From assembly GCF_019431375.1 (NCBI RefSeq), contig NZ_CP080267.1:248001-312000 (forward strand): a stretch of 64,000 nucleotides of DNA. The letters are read 5' to 3'. The first letter of the stretch is position 1; each line of letters starts with the position of its first letter. The notes under the pieces are model-generated. The model ran no database searches, had not been told where the DNA came from, and saw only the letters and a list, made by a program, of their open reading frames with translations. A program made the position numbers and the translations under genes. This stretch comes from Alcanivorax sp. (GTDB taxonomy: Bacteria > Pseudomonadota > Gammaproteobacteria > Pseudomonadales > Alcanivoracaceae). Shown in pieces: positions 54,374-62,043 of this stretch.

Positions 54374-54436
54374 AGCTAGAAGCTAGAAGCTAGAAGCTAG
54401 AAGCTAGAAGCTAGAAGCTAGAAGCTAGAAGCTAGA
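54374..54436 (+). repeat. heptamer array (AGCTAGA x9)
   Basis: 63 bases, nine perfect copies. The unit differs from the neighbouring AGCTACG array by two bases, so each array is uniform inside but distinct from the other. The rmf terminator follows directly. Confidence 0.95.
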
Positions 54437-54437
54437 A

Positions 54438-54465
54438 ATTAAAAAGGGCCCGGGAGGGGCCCTGT
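54438..54465 (-). terminator. Rho-independent terminator of rmf
   Basis: On the minus strand: stem GGGCCC/GGGCCC with loop CTCCC, then TTTTTAATTTC. It is separated from the rmf stop by about 45 bases. Confidence 0.85.
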
Positions 54466-54511
54466 GGGTCGGCGCTTGACGCGCCGGCGCGGTGTTGAAC
54501 TGGTTAAGGTG

Positions 54512-54718
54512 TTAGCCGATATTTTTCAGGTTCTGAATACTGGAGACCCCCAGCATTCCTTGTGCGAAATCGGTGCGACCTTCGCGCCAACCGCCCATCC
54601 AGTTGGTACGAGCACTGAGGGTGCCAAACGGGCATTCTTCACGGGATTTTCCATCGAGGCCGGCGTTGTATCCCCGGCTGTAGGCGCGGTCGTCTTTGTT
54701 TCTTTTTTGTCGCTTCAT
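54512..54718 (-). CDS. rmf: ribosome modulation factor
   Basis: 68 residues from the ATG at 54718 (MKRQKRNKDDRAYSRGYNAG), with AGGGAAA upstream. The family signature CPFGTLSARTNWMGGWREGR is complete. RMF drives formation of inactive 100S ribosome dimers in stationary phase. The C-terminal extension (SSIQNLKNIG) is slightly longer than in E. coli (55 residues). Confidence 0.93.
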   Translation of the reverse strand: MKRQKRNKDDRAYSRGYNAGLDGKSREECPFGTLSARTNWMGGWREGRTDFAQGMLGVSSIQNLKNIG

Positions 54719-54970
54719 AGACGCTTTCCCTTTCACAGATAGCGGTATTGAAAATGACCCCTGGCAGAGAACAAGGCCAGTTATCAGGGTCGACCATTTC
54801 AGTATGGGAAAGCGCTGGGGTAGTGTCGAATATCATGTAGCAATATGGTTCGTGCTTGTTAAGCATATGACGTATAAAGGGCAGCTTGATGACAGTTTGT
54901 GTAACGCATTGAAAGTTAAAAAGTTAATTTTTCCGTTGCGCATAAAACAGTCACTTACGAGGTATCAGTA

Positions 54971-57661
54971 ATGGAATTTGTGGCCACCAGCATGCCCGGT
55001 ATTGCCGAGTTGCTGGCCGATGAACTGTCGTCACTGGGCATATCGGTAACAGAAACCGGTCGTGCCCATGTGGCGTTTAGTGGCGGTAGCGCGGATGCCC
55101 TGCGGGTCTGTCTGTGGTCACGGCTGGCCGAGCGGGTGCTGCTGTCCCTGGCGACGTTGGGGGTGACACCGGATATCGCCCCGGAAAAGCTGGCCGCCAG
55201 CCAGGACTGGCTGGCCCTGGTGGGCAACGATGCCCCCTTGCATATCCATCTGGAGCACGGGGTGGGCGTTCGTGGCGATAACCGCATCAGCACCAAGCGG
55301 TTTATTCAGGCGTTGCCGCCGCAGTTCACGGTATCCCGGGATGCCCGTGGCAGTTGCTGCATCCGCGCCCGGCTGGACCCCAACGAAGCGCACCTGTGGC
55401 TGGATCTGGCCGGTGATCCGCTGCACCGGCGCGGTTACCGGTTGGCCGGGGGGCGGGCGCCCCTGCGTGAAACCCTGGCCGCAGCCATGCTGTGGGCCGC
55501 CGGTTGGCGCCAGGGCAATCATCCCACTGCGCTGATGGACCCGTTCTGTGGTTCCGGCACCCTGTTGATCGAAGCGGCGCAGATTGCCGCTGGGGCCGAT
55601 GAACTGTCGTCACTGGGCATATCGGTAACAGAAACCGGTCGTGCCCATGTGGCGTTTAGTGGCGGTAGCGCGGATGCCCTGCGGGTCTGTCTGTGGTCAC
55701 GGCTGGCCGAGCGGGTGCTGCTGTCCCTGGCGACGTTGGGGGTGACACCGGATATCGCCCCGGAAAAGCTGGCCGCCAGCCAGGACTGGCTGGCCCTGGT
55801 GGGCAACGATGCCCCCTTGCATATCCATCTGGAGCACGGGGTGGGCGTTCGTGGCGATAACCGCATCAGCACCAAGCGGTTTATTCAGGCGTTGCCGCCG
55901 CAGTTCACGGTATCCCGGGATGCCCGTGGCAGTTGCTGCATCCGCGCCCGGCTGGACCCCAACGAAGCGCACCTGTGGCTGGATCTGGCCGGTGATCCGC
56001 TGCACCGGCGCGGTTACCGGTTGGCCGGGGGGCGGGCGCCCCTGCGTGAAACCCTGGCCGCAGCCATGCTGTGGGCCGCCGGTTGGCGCCAGGGCAATCA
56101 TCCCACTGCGCTGATGGACCCGTTCTGTGGTTCCGGCACCCTGTTGATCGAAGCGGCGCAGATTGCCGCTGGCTGGGCGGCCGGTGCCCAGCGCAAGCAT
56201 TACGGCTTCCAGCAATGGCGGGGCTGTCGCCGCCAGCTCTGGCAGGACGCCATGGACGAGGCCGCTGAAAGTGCCCGCCAACCGCTCCCGGAGATGTCCA
56301 TGAAGGGGTTCGATGTGGACGGCCGGGCTATCCAACTGGCTCAGCAGAATGCGGAGCGGGCGGGGGTTCGCCAGGCCATTCACTTCGAACGCCGTGAACT
56401 GGGTGCCCTGCGTCCCCGGGATTTTGCCGATCAGGGCCTGCTGGTGGCCAATCCGCCCTGGGGCGAGCGTCTGGATGAACAGCAACAGGCCGGCTGGCTG
56501 CATTTTGCCCTGGGTCGTTTGCTGGCCAGGCTGGCGCCGAACTGGCAGGCGGTGTTGCTGGGAGCCGATGCGGAAGTCATGGATCGCTCGGGTATGGATC
56601 TGCAGAGCCAGTGGCGACTAAAGAACGGGCCGTTTAACAACTTCATTCGCCTGTATCACTCTCGCCAGCCGGCCCCGGTGGAGGTGGTGACCATCGCCGA
56701 GTCATCTGCCTTTGAGGTGCCGGAAGGGGCGCAGCCGCTGGTCAACCGCCTGCGCAAGAATGGCAAACACCTGCGTCGCTGGCTGGAACGCGAAGATATC
56801 CAGTGCTATCGCCTCTACGACCGGGATTTGCCCGAGTTCAATGTGGCGGTGGATATCTATGGCGATCAGGTGCTAGTGCAGGAATTCAAGGCGCCGAAAA
56901 CCGTGGACCCGGAGAAGGCCAAACAGCGCCGGGATCTGGCGGTAACCGCCGTGCGGGCCGCCCTGGGCGTGCATCGGGAGCAGGTGCATCTGCGTACCCG
57001 GGAGCGCCAGAAAGGCAACCAACAGTATCAGAAGCTGGATGGCCAGGGACGTTATCGGCTGGTGCGGGAAGGGCAGGCGCATCTGCTCATCAACCTGCAG
57101 GACTATCTGGACACCGGCCTGTTCCTCGATCACCGGCCCACCCGGCTGAAGATTGCCGAGGAAGCCAGCGGCAAGCGCTTCCTCAACCTGTTTGCCTACA
57201 CCGGCTCGGCCACCGTGCATGCCGCTGTGGGGGGCGCGAAACGCACGGTCACCGTGGATGCCTCCAAGCGCTACCTGGAATGGGCGGCCTCCAATCTGGC
57301 CGCCAATGGGTTCTCCACCGACCAACACGAGCTGGTACGCGCCGATACCATGCGCTGGCTGGACGAATGCCAGGAGCAGTTTGATCTGGTGTTCTGTGAT
57401 CCGCCCACCTTTTCCAACAACAAGTCGCGCAGTGACTTCGTGGTGGAAGAGCACCATGGCGAGCTGATCCGCAAGATCATGCGCCGGCTGGAGCCGGGCG
57501 GGGTGCTGTATTTTTCCTGCAACTACCGCCGTTTCGAACTCGACCCGAGTATCAGCAAGTGGTATCAGGTAGACGATATTTCCCGCTGGAGCATCCCGGA
57601 GGATTTCCGCCGGAATGACAGGATTCATGTCTGCTATGCCATTCGGCATGTGGAGGACTGA
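54971..57661 (+). CDS. rlmL: bifunctional 23S rRNA methyltransferase RlmKL with an in-frame internal duplication
   Basis: 896 residues against about 700 for the family. Domains: THUMP (residues about 40-150), RlmL methyltransferase (MDPFCGSGTLLIEAAQIA, then VANPPWGERLDE), and C-terminal RlmK (FLNLFAYTGSATVHAA, VFCDPPTFSNNK). They make m2G2445 and m7G2069 in 23S rRNA. Residues about 15-208 are repeated exactly as residues about 208-401 because a 579-base unit (193 codons) is tandemly duplicated, so the protein would have two THUMP regions and two copies of the first methyltransferase motif. The second copy leads into the rest of the enzyme and could still fold. The start ATG at 54971 and length without the repeat (703) match orthologues. 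Confidence 0.9.
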   Translation: MEFVATSMPGIAELLADELSSLGISVTETGRAHVAFSGGSADALRVCLWSRLAERVLLSLATLGVTPDIAPEKLAASQDWLALVGNDAPLHIHLEHGVGVRGDNRISTKRFIQALPPQFTVSRDARGSCCIRARLDPNEAHLWLDLAGDPLHRRGYRLAGGRAPLRETLAAAMLWAAGWRQGNHPTALMDPFCGSGTLLIEAAQIAAGADELSSLGISVTETGRAHVAFSGGSADALRVCLWSRLAERVLLSLATLGVTPDIAPEKLAASQDWLALVGNDAPLHIHLEHGVGVRGDNRISTKRFIQALPPQFTVSRDARGSCCIRARLDPNEAHLWLDLAGDPLHRRGYRLAGGRAPLRETLAAAMLWAAGWRQGNHPTALMDPFCGSGTLLIEAAQIAAGWAAGAQRKHYGFQQWRGCRRQLWQDAMDEAAESARQPLPEMSMKGFDVDGRAIQLAQQNAERAGVRQAIHFERRELGALRPRDFADQGLLVANPPWGERLDEQQQAGWLHFALGRLLARLAPNWQAVLLGADAEVMDRSGMDLQSQWRLKNGPFNNFIRLYHSRQPAPVEVVTIAESSAFEVPEGAQPLVNRLRKNGKHLRRWLEREDIQCYRLYDRDLPEFNVAVDIYGDQVLVQEFKAPKTVDPEKAKQRRDLAVTAVRAALGVHREQVHLRTRERQKGNQQYQKLDGQGRYRLVREGQAHLLINLQDYLDTGLFLDHRPTRLKIAEEASGKRFLNLFAYTGSATVHAAVGGAKRTVTVDASKRYLEWAASNLAANGFSTDQHELVRADTMRWLDECQEQFDLVFCDPPTFSNNKSRSDFVVEEHHGELIRKIMRRLEPGGVLYFSCNYRRFELDPSISKWYQVDDISRWSIPEDFRRNDRIHVCYAIRHVED
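55015..55593. repeat. tandem duplication D6, copy 1 (579 bp, in frame)
   Basis: Bases 55015-55593 are repeated exactly at 55594-56172 with no spacer, inside rlmL. The length is divisible by three, so the reading frame is kept. Confidence 0.93.
55594..56172. repeat. tandem duplication D6, copy 2 (579 bp, in frame)
   Basis: This is the second, abutting copy, continuing into the unduplicated remainder of rlmL. Confidence 0.93.
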
Positions 57662-57885
57662 TGAGCGTAGTGCTTTATACCACGGTGGGCTGCCATCTCT
57701 GTGAGCAGGCCCGTGAGCTGGTGTCTACTGTGGCACCGGATCTCACCCTGACACTGGTTGATGTGGCGGAAGACGATGAATTGCTGGCCCGTTATGGCGA
57801 GCGCATTCCCGTGCTGATGAAAGAGGGCCGGGAACTTGGCTGGCCATTCAGTCTGCTGGATGTGCAGCAATTTCTGGCTGGTTGA
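57661..57885 (+). CDS. glutaredoxin-like (DUF836 type) thiol protein
   Basis: 74 residues with a thioredoxin-like fold: CxxC site in TTVGCHLCEQAR, and the cis-Pro in RIPVLMKEGRELGW. It matches the short glutaredoxin-family/DUF836 proteins. The start overlaps the rlmL stop (TGATG), so the two are coupled. Role: probably thiol-disulphide exchange; substrate unknown. Confidence 0.82.
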   Translation: MSVVLYTTVGCHLCEQARELVSTVAPDLTLTLVDVAEDDELLARYGERIPVLMKEGRELGWPFSLLDVQQFLAG

Positions 57886-57917
57886 GTGATTGATGCGGGC
57901 TTCACAGCGGCAGGCTC

Positions 57918-58235
57918 ATGATTGCTGCTATGAAGACCATCAGCCCAAAGAAACTCCACAAGCGCCAGGCCGATGAAGTCGAAATCTTCTCGGCCTGCCT
58001 GTCCGTGTGCACCCTCAAGGTCCGCTTAGGTGATACCTGGTACTGGGTGGCCGACGACAGCGGTAAGATCATGCGTTTCAACGGTCCCGAACACGCCAAT
58101 AACCAGCTCCAGACCCTGTCCACTGGCACGGCCCATCTGCTGCATCATTCCGCCCATGCGGAAATGGTTGGCCAGCCGGAAGGAGAGGTGATCCCGCCTC
58201 TACGGGTGCGCTTTCACTGGCGAAGCCAGGCCTGA
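57918..58235 (+). CDS. hypothetical protein (possibly DUF6482-like)
   Basis: 105 residues (or 101 from a second ATG at 57930). Soluble, with VEIFSACLSVCTLKVRLGDTWYWVADD strands split by turns, a FNGPEHANNQL segment and a basic C-terminus (RVRFHWRSQA). The layout resembles small DUF6482 proteins of pseudomonads, but I am not sure. It stands after the glutaredoxin-like gene, 32 bases apart, and may share its transcript. Confidence 0.5.
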   Translation: MIAAMKTISPKKLHKRQADEVEIFSACLSVCTLKVRLGDTWYWVADDSGKIMRFNGPEHANNQLQTLSTGTAHLLHHSAHAEMVGQPEGEVIPPLRVRFHWRSQA

Positions 58236-58238
58236 CCA

Positions 58239-58320
58239 GTTGGCACCTTGCTCGCAAGGCGAAGGCTTGGTGGAGTTCTCTCTCTCTCTGGAAACTTCGC
58301 TTTGCGAGCAAAGTTCCAAC
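58239..58320. repeat. REP-like inverted pair (TTGCTCGCAA type)
   Basis: GTTGGCACCTTGCTCGCAAG with GCGAAG, and the inverse ending GCGAGCAAAGTTCCAAC, flank a CT-rich loop (TTCTCTCTCTCTCTGG). It lies between convergent genes and could terminate in both directions. Confidence 0.7.
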
Positions 58321-58335
58321 GGGTTCTGGTTTCGC

Positions 58336-59157
58336 TTATCTGAACAGCGATCGCGCGTTTTCACTCGTCATGCCCGCCACCTGGGCCACACCCTGCCCCC
58401 GCAAACTCGCCACCCGTTTACCGACCCAGGGCAGCAATGAAGGTTCATTGCGTCGCTTCTTCGGGGGCGGTTCTGGCAGATCCCGCGGCAGCAGATAGGG
58501 GGCATCGGTTTCCAGCAACAGCCGGTTATCCGGAATATTGTGCACCAGCTCTGCCAGCGGCTTGCCCCGGCGCTCATCACAGACCCAGCCGGTAATACCG
58601 ATGTGGCAATCCAGATCGAGATAATCGAAAAGCGCCTGGCGGGAACCGGTAAAGCAGTGAACCACTGCGCCAACAAGATGGTCCCGGTAGGCTTTCAGGA
58701 TGGGCGCGAAGCGCTCATGGGCATCACGTTCGTGGAGGAACACTGGTAGCCGGTATTCCACCGCCAGGGCCAGCTGTGCCTCGAAGGCACGTTCCTGATC
58801 CGGTCGTGGGGAAAAGTCGCGATTGAAATCCAGGCCCATCTCACCGGCGGCCTTTACGTTCTGCTGGCTGAGCAGTTCACGCAGTTCGTTTTCCAGGGCC
58901 GGGGAGTAGAAGCGGGCGCTGTGGGGATGTAAACCTGCAGTGGCGAACAGATCGTCGTGTTGACTGGCCAGCGCCATGGCCTGACGGGATTCGTCTACAT
59001 TGGTGCCGGTGAGCAATTGCCAGGACACCCCGGCGGAGCGGGCTCGTTCCAGCACCTCATTCCGGTCATCCCGGAATTGCTTGTCGGTCAGGTTGACGCC
59101 GATATCAGCCCAGTGAACGGGAGCCTTGTCGGGAGAAGTGTTGTGAGGTGCTGTCAT
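58336..59157 (-). CDS. tatD: TatD family metal-dependent deoxyribonuclease
   Basis: 273 residues. [11 protein letters not shown] at the start, [58 protein letters not shown] and [12 protein letters not shown] follow the TatD orthologue block by block, with metal-binding His and Asp intact. A 3'-5' exonuclease linked to DNA quality control. The 5' end overlaps the DUF1499 gene by about 50 bases. Confidence 0.92.
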   Translation of the reverse strand: MTAPHNTSPDKAPVHWADIGVNLTDKQFRDDRNEVLERARSAGVSWQLLTGTNVDESRQAMALASQHDDLFATAGLHPHSARFYSPALENELRELLSQQNVKAAGEMGLDFNRDFSPRPDQERAFEAQLALAVEYRLPVFLHERDAHERFAPILKAYRDHLVGAVVHCFTGSRQALFDYLDLDCHIGITGWVCDERRGKPLAELVHNIPDNRLLLETDAPYLLPRDLPEPPPKKRRNEPSLLPWVGKRVASLRGQGVAQVAGMTSENARSLFR

Positions 59158-59572
59158 CAGGAGCCTGCTCCGCCAGTTGTTCGCGCAGGGATTCTACCCG
59201 ACGACGGTTGGCACCTAAATCCCAGTAGCCCACTCGAGAGGCGGAGCGCACTTCTACCACGCCGTCTTCGCGGACATAGAAGGTCACATCATCCACGAAG
59301 CGCAGTATCCGGCTGGAGAAACGGGCCTGAATACGGGACTGGCCGACCACGTCAAACTCCACACGGGGTAGTTGGCGCAACAGAGCCTGCAGACGGGCCA
59401 TGCTGGCCTTACGGGTTTCCGCTACCTGTAATGGCGCGACCCGACGCTCTTCATCCGTAGCCAGACTGGACACGCAGTTGGGCGAATCCGGGCAGGGGGC
59501 GAGCAGATGCGTATTGGACATGGCGGCAGCACTCATCAATAGCAGAATGGCACTAGAAAGAATTCGGATCAC
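59105..59572 (-). CDS. DUF1499 domain protein
   Basis: 155 residues: signal peptide or membrane anchor [19 protein letters not shown], then [11 protein letters not shown] (the DUF1499 hallmark), [35 protein letters not shown]. Function unknown. It overlaps lexA upstream by 20 bases and tatD downstream by 53, so it is tightly packed with both. Confidence 0.85.
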   Translation of the reverse strand: MIRILSSAILLLMSAAAMSNTHLLAPCPDSPNCVSSLATDEERRVAPLQVAETRKASMARLQALLRQLPRVEFDVVGQSRIQARFSSRILRFVDDVTFYVREDGVVEVRSASRVGYWDLGANRRRVESLREQLAEQAPDDSTSQHFSRQGSRSLG

Positions 59573-60167
59573 GGATCAGCCCCACGAAAATACCCTCGAT
59601 GATCAGCTGATCGGCAGGCACTTTAATGGGCTCGTACGCCTCATTGGCGGGTAACAGGGTAGCGCTGGATTTGTTCAACTTTAGGGTCTTCACCGTGACT
59701 TCTTCGTCAATGCGGGCAACCACGATCTCGCCGGAGCGAGCCACGTTGGATTTGCGCACGGCAATCAGGTCGCCGTCGAAGATACCCGCCTCGATCATGC
59801 TGTCGCCCTGTACCTTCAGCAGGTAGGTAGGCCGTTGCTTGAACAGCCCCTGGGGCACGGGAACCGTACGCTCCACATTTTCGATCGCCTCGATGGGGAC
59901 CCCGGCAGCTACCTTGCCCACTACCGGTAGTTCTTCTTCCGACCAGAACGCATTGTCGAGTAACTGGATGCCGCGGGAGCGGTCACTATGGAGTTTTATG
60001 AAGCCTTTACGCTCCAGCGCTCTCAGATGGTCAGAGGCGGCATTCTTGGACTGGAAGCCCATGATGTCGGCAATTTCCGCGCGAGTCGGTGCCATACCGG
60101 TATCGGCGATGCATTCGCGGATACAGTCCAGCACCTGTTGCTGGCGATCGGTGAGTTTGCTGCTCAT
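59553..60167 (-). CDS. lexA: LexA repressor
   Basis: 204 residues. The start at 60167 (MSSKLTDRQQQVLDC) has GGAG six bases upstream. The winged-helix DNA-binding domain (residues 1-70) includes TRAEIADIMGFQSKNAASDHL. The self-cleavage site is Ala88-Gly89 (VAAGVP), with Ser123 (GDSM) and Lys160 (VKTLK) as catalytic dyad. It represses SOS genes and is cleaved with RecA help after DNA damage. An SOS box at 60291-60306 lies about 125 bases upstream, consistent with autoregulation. Confidence 0.96.
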   Translation of the reverse strand: MSSKLTDRQQQVLDCIRECIADTGMAPTRAEIADIMGFQSKNAASDHLRALERKGFIKLHSDRSRGIQLLDNAFWSEEELPVVGKVAAGVPIEAIENVERTVPVPQGLFKQRPTYLLKVQGDSMIEAGIFDGDLIAVRKSNVARSGEIVVARIDEEVTVKTLKLNKSSATLLPANEAYEPIKVPADQLIIEGIFVGLIRDPNSF

Positions 60168-60290
60168 AACCTTCTCCATGTTTCCCGCAGGATTTCGGTT
60201 CCATACCCGGGCGTCATCGACGCTTCTGGCTAACCAGGCTGTCAGCCTTGGCTGACAAACAGTGCTACAAAACCGATGCTAGCATAGGTA

Positions 60291-60306
60291 CTGATAATAT
60301 GAACAG
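60291..60306. promoter_or_regulatory. SOS box (LexA-binding site) upstream of lexA
   Basis: CTG-N10-CAG with an AT-rich centre (ATAATATGAA), the gammaproteobacterial LexA pattern. It is located in the lexA/cNMP-protein intergenic region (60168-60479), which otherwise holds only small palindromes (TCAGCCTTGGCTGA at 60242). Confidence 0.75.
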
Positions 60307-60479
60307 TGCTATTTGAACAGTTGTTCCTGTCTGTTTTTCGGCGGTTTCGGGAGGATGTCGTTGCCCTGTGAAGACGCGCGCACTAGCATATTGCAGGAAG
60401 GTCATAACGGTTGTGGGTCTTTATGTCGATTCGCCGCCAGATCTTCCGATAACAATTCCATCAGACCTGGGGATAGTAG

Positions 60480-61130
60480 ATGGAGCAGGCCAATAATAAT
60501 GACTTCGGCCAGCAACGGATCCGGCAGTTGTTGTCCGGTGTGCCGTTTTTCAATGAAATTGCCCGCGACGATCAAGATGAGTTTTCTCAACTTGAGCACA
60601 ACACCCGCCTTTGGGTCGCCGGCTCGGGGGACACGGTCATTCGTGCCGGGGATGTGGATTCCACCCTGTATTTCCTGTTACGGGGGCAACTGGAAGTACT
60701 TTCGGAACATGCTGACGAAGCACCCTTGTATTATGTTTCTCCGGGTGAAGTTTTCGGTACCCTTTCCATGCTGCTTGGGACACCGCGCAGCGCCAATATA
60801 AGGGTATCCGAGAATGCCCGTGAAGCCGTGCTGGCAAGCCTGGACTTCAACGAGTTCAATGAGGATGAGGGTCCTTATTCACTGACCACCCGGCTGGCTT
60901 TCTTCCACATGATTGTCCATCACATTCGCTGGACCCTGGAAGTCAAACGCATGCAATCCCCGGATCACGAGCTGGTCCAGTCCATGCGCAAGCTACCGGT
61001 CTTTCACGGGGAAAAAGGCAGCCGTGAAGAACTGGCCGCCCTCAAGGTGCAGGCCCAGGGTCTGGCGGAACTGCTGTGCCGCTGGAATGAAGAAGGAGCG
61101 GAAGGGACGGGGGCGTTGCAGCTAACGTGA
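60480..61130 (+). CDS. cyclic-nucleotide-binding domain protein
   Basis: 216 residues with one cNMP-binding barrel (about residues 20-130: FFNEIARDDQDEFSQLEHN, VIRAGDVDSTLYFLLRGQLEV, GEVFGTLSMLLGTPRSANI) and a helical C-terminal part without a clear helix-turn-helix. The usual ExxxL...R phosphate-binding residues are partly changed (TLSMLLGTPRSANI), so nucleotide binding is uncertain. It may be a sensor or adaptor. It is divergent from lexA and ends just before a heptamer element. Confidence 0.7.
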   Translation: MEQANNNDFGQQRIRQLLSGVPFFNEIARDDQDEFSQLEHNTRLWVAGSGDTVIRAGDVDSTLYFLLRGQLEVLSEHADEAPLYYVSPGEVFGTLSMLLGTPRSANIRVSENAREAVLASLDFNEFNEDEGPYSLTTRLAFFHMIVHHIRWTLEVKRMQSPDHELVQSMRKLPVFHGEKGSREELAALKVQAQGLAELLCRWNEEGAEGTGALQLT

Positions 61131-61131
61131 A

Positions 61132-61345
61132 GGCAGTTAATAGTGAACAGTGAACAGTGAACAGTGAACAGTGAACAGTGAACAGTGAACAGTGAACAGT
61201 GAACAGTGAACAGTTTCGCGGAATAGGTTTCTGCTTTCTGAACGTAAGAGGCCGCGTCCAGGCTATGGGCGCGGCCTCTTACGTTTCAGTCAGGCATGCG
61301 CTGGAACGCGCGCTATTAACTATTCACTGTTAACTATTAACTGCC
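61132..61345. repeat. heptamer-armed foldback element 14, left arm expanded (AGTGAAC x10)
   Basis: The left arm is AGTTAAT, then ten perfect AGTGAAC copies (61142-61211), then AGTTTCGCGG. The right arm has only about four mixed units (CTATTAA, CTATTCA, CTGTTAA, CTATTAA). The core hairpin at 61240-61287 has an AAGAGGCCGCG/CGCGGCCTCTT stem, the same core as elements 1 and 2. The right arm carries the TAA stop of the stress-protein gene (61337-61339). The left arm starts one base after the stop of the cNMP gene. Confidence 0.93.
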
Positions 61346-61783
61346 CTTCTGATCAACCTTCACCGCCAACACATCACAATGCGCCCCCGGCACCAGGCCG
61401 CGGGCGGTGGAGCCCAGGAGCAGGGCGAGGCCGCTGCGGGTGTGACTGCCAACTACGATCAGGTCGGCGCCCAGCTTGTCTGCCTGGTCGAGGATGGTCT
61501 TTTCGATGGAGCCCAGCTCCACGTGGACATTCTCGGCGGGGATCTGATAACGGCCAGCGTAGGTGTCGGCAGTGTCCCTGGCCTGTTTCATCAGGCCGCT
61601 TTGCAGGTCGGTTACATCCATGGGCACATCGGCGCCATAGGCCAGTGCCAGGGGTTCGATTACATGGATCAGATGCAGCTCGCCATCATTACCAGAGAGC
61701 ACCCCGGCGGCCCGGGACAACACCTGGGCAGACTCATCACTGCAATCAATGGCGACCAGAATTCGGCGATAGGGGCTAGTCAC
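61337..61783 (-). CDS. universal stress protein (UspA family)
   Basis: 148 residues from a GTG at 61783 (VTSPYRRILVAIDCSDES), with GGAGAGAACC upstream; the longer frame to 61876 reads through the promoter. ATP-binding UspA motif GADLIVVGSHTRSGLALLLGS is present. Function: stress-induced nucleotide-binding protein. The final residues (KGS) and stop lie in the heptamer element arm. Confidence 0.88.
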   Translation of the reverse strand: MTSPYRRILVAIDCSDESAQVLSRAAGVLSGNDGELHLIHVIEPLALAYGADVPMDVTDLQSGLMKQARDTADTYAGRYQIPAENVHVELGSIEKTILDQADKLGADLIVVGSHTRSGLALLLGSTARGLVPGAHCDVLAVKVDQKGS

Positions 61784-62043
61784 GGTTCTCTCCCTGAAAC
61801 GGTGTCTTTCCCGCAGTATAACGCTCTTTGAGTGGGTTGCCAGAACCTGTTTCTCACCGGGAGGGTTGCCCAACACCCTCTCTCTGGTCTACTACTAAAA
61901 AAGGCAGCAGAGCTTGACCCGGCCATACCGGCGCTGTCTAAATAGCGCCCGAAGAAGACTGGCGCCGCCTGTGTGACCGCCATATCGGGGCACTGTAGCC
62001 GGTGCGCTCTGTTCAACAAACCGCCGCCATTGAGAACCTGAGA

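Noticed and set aside
54083..54436. Possible CRISPR array
   Set aside because: The repeats are 7-base units with no spacers, and there are no cas genes in the window.
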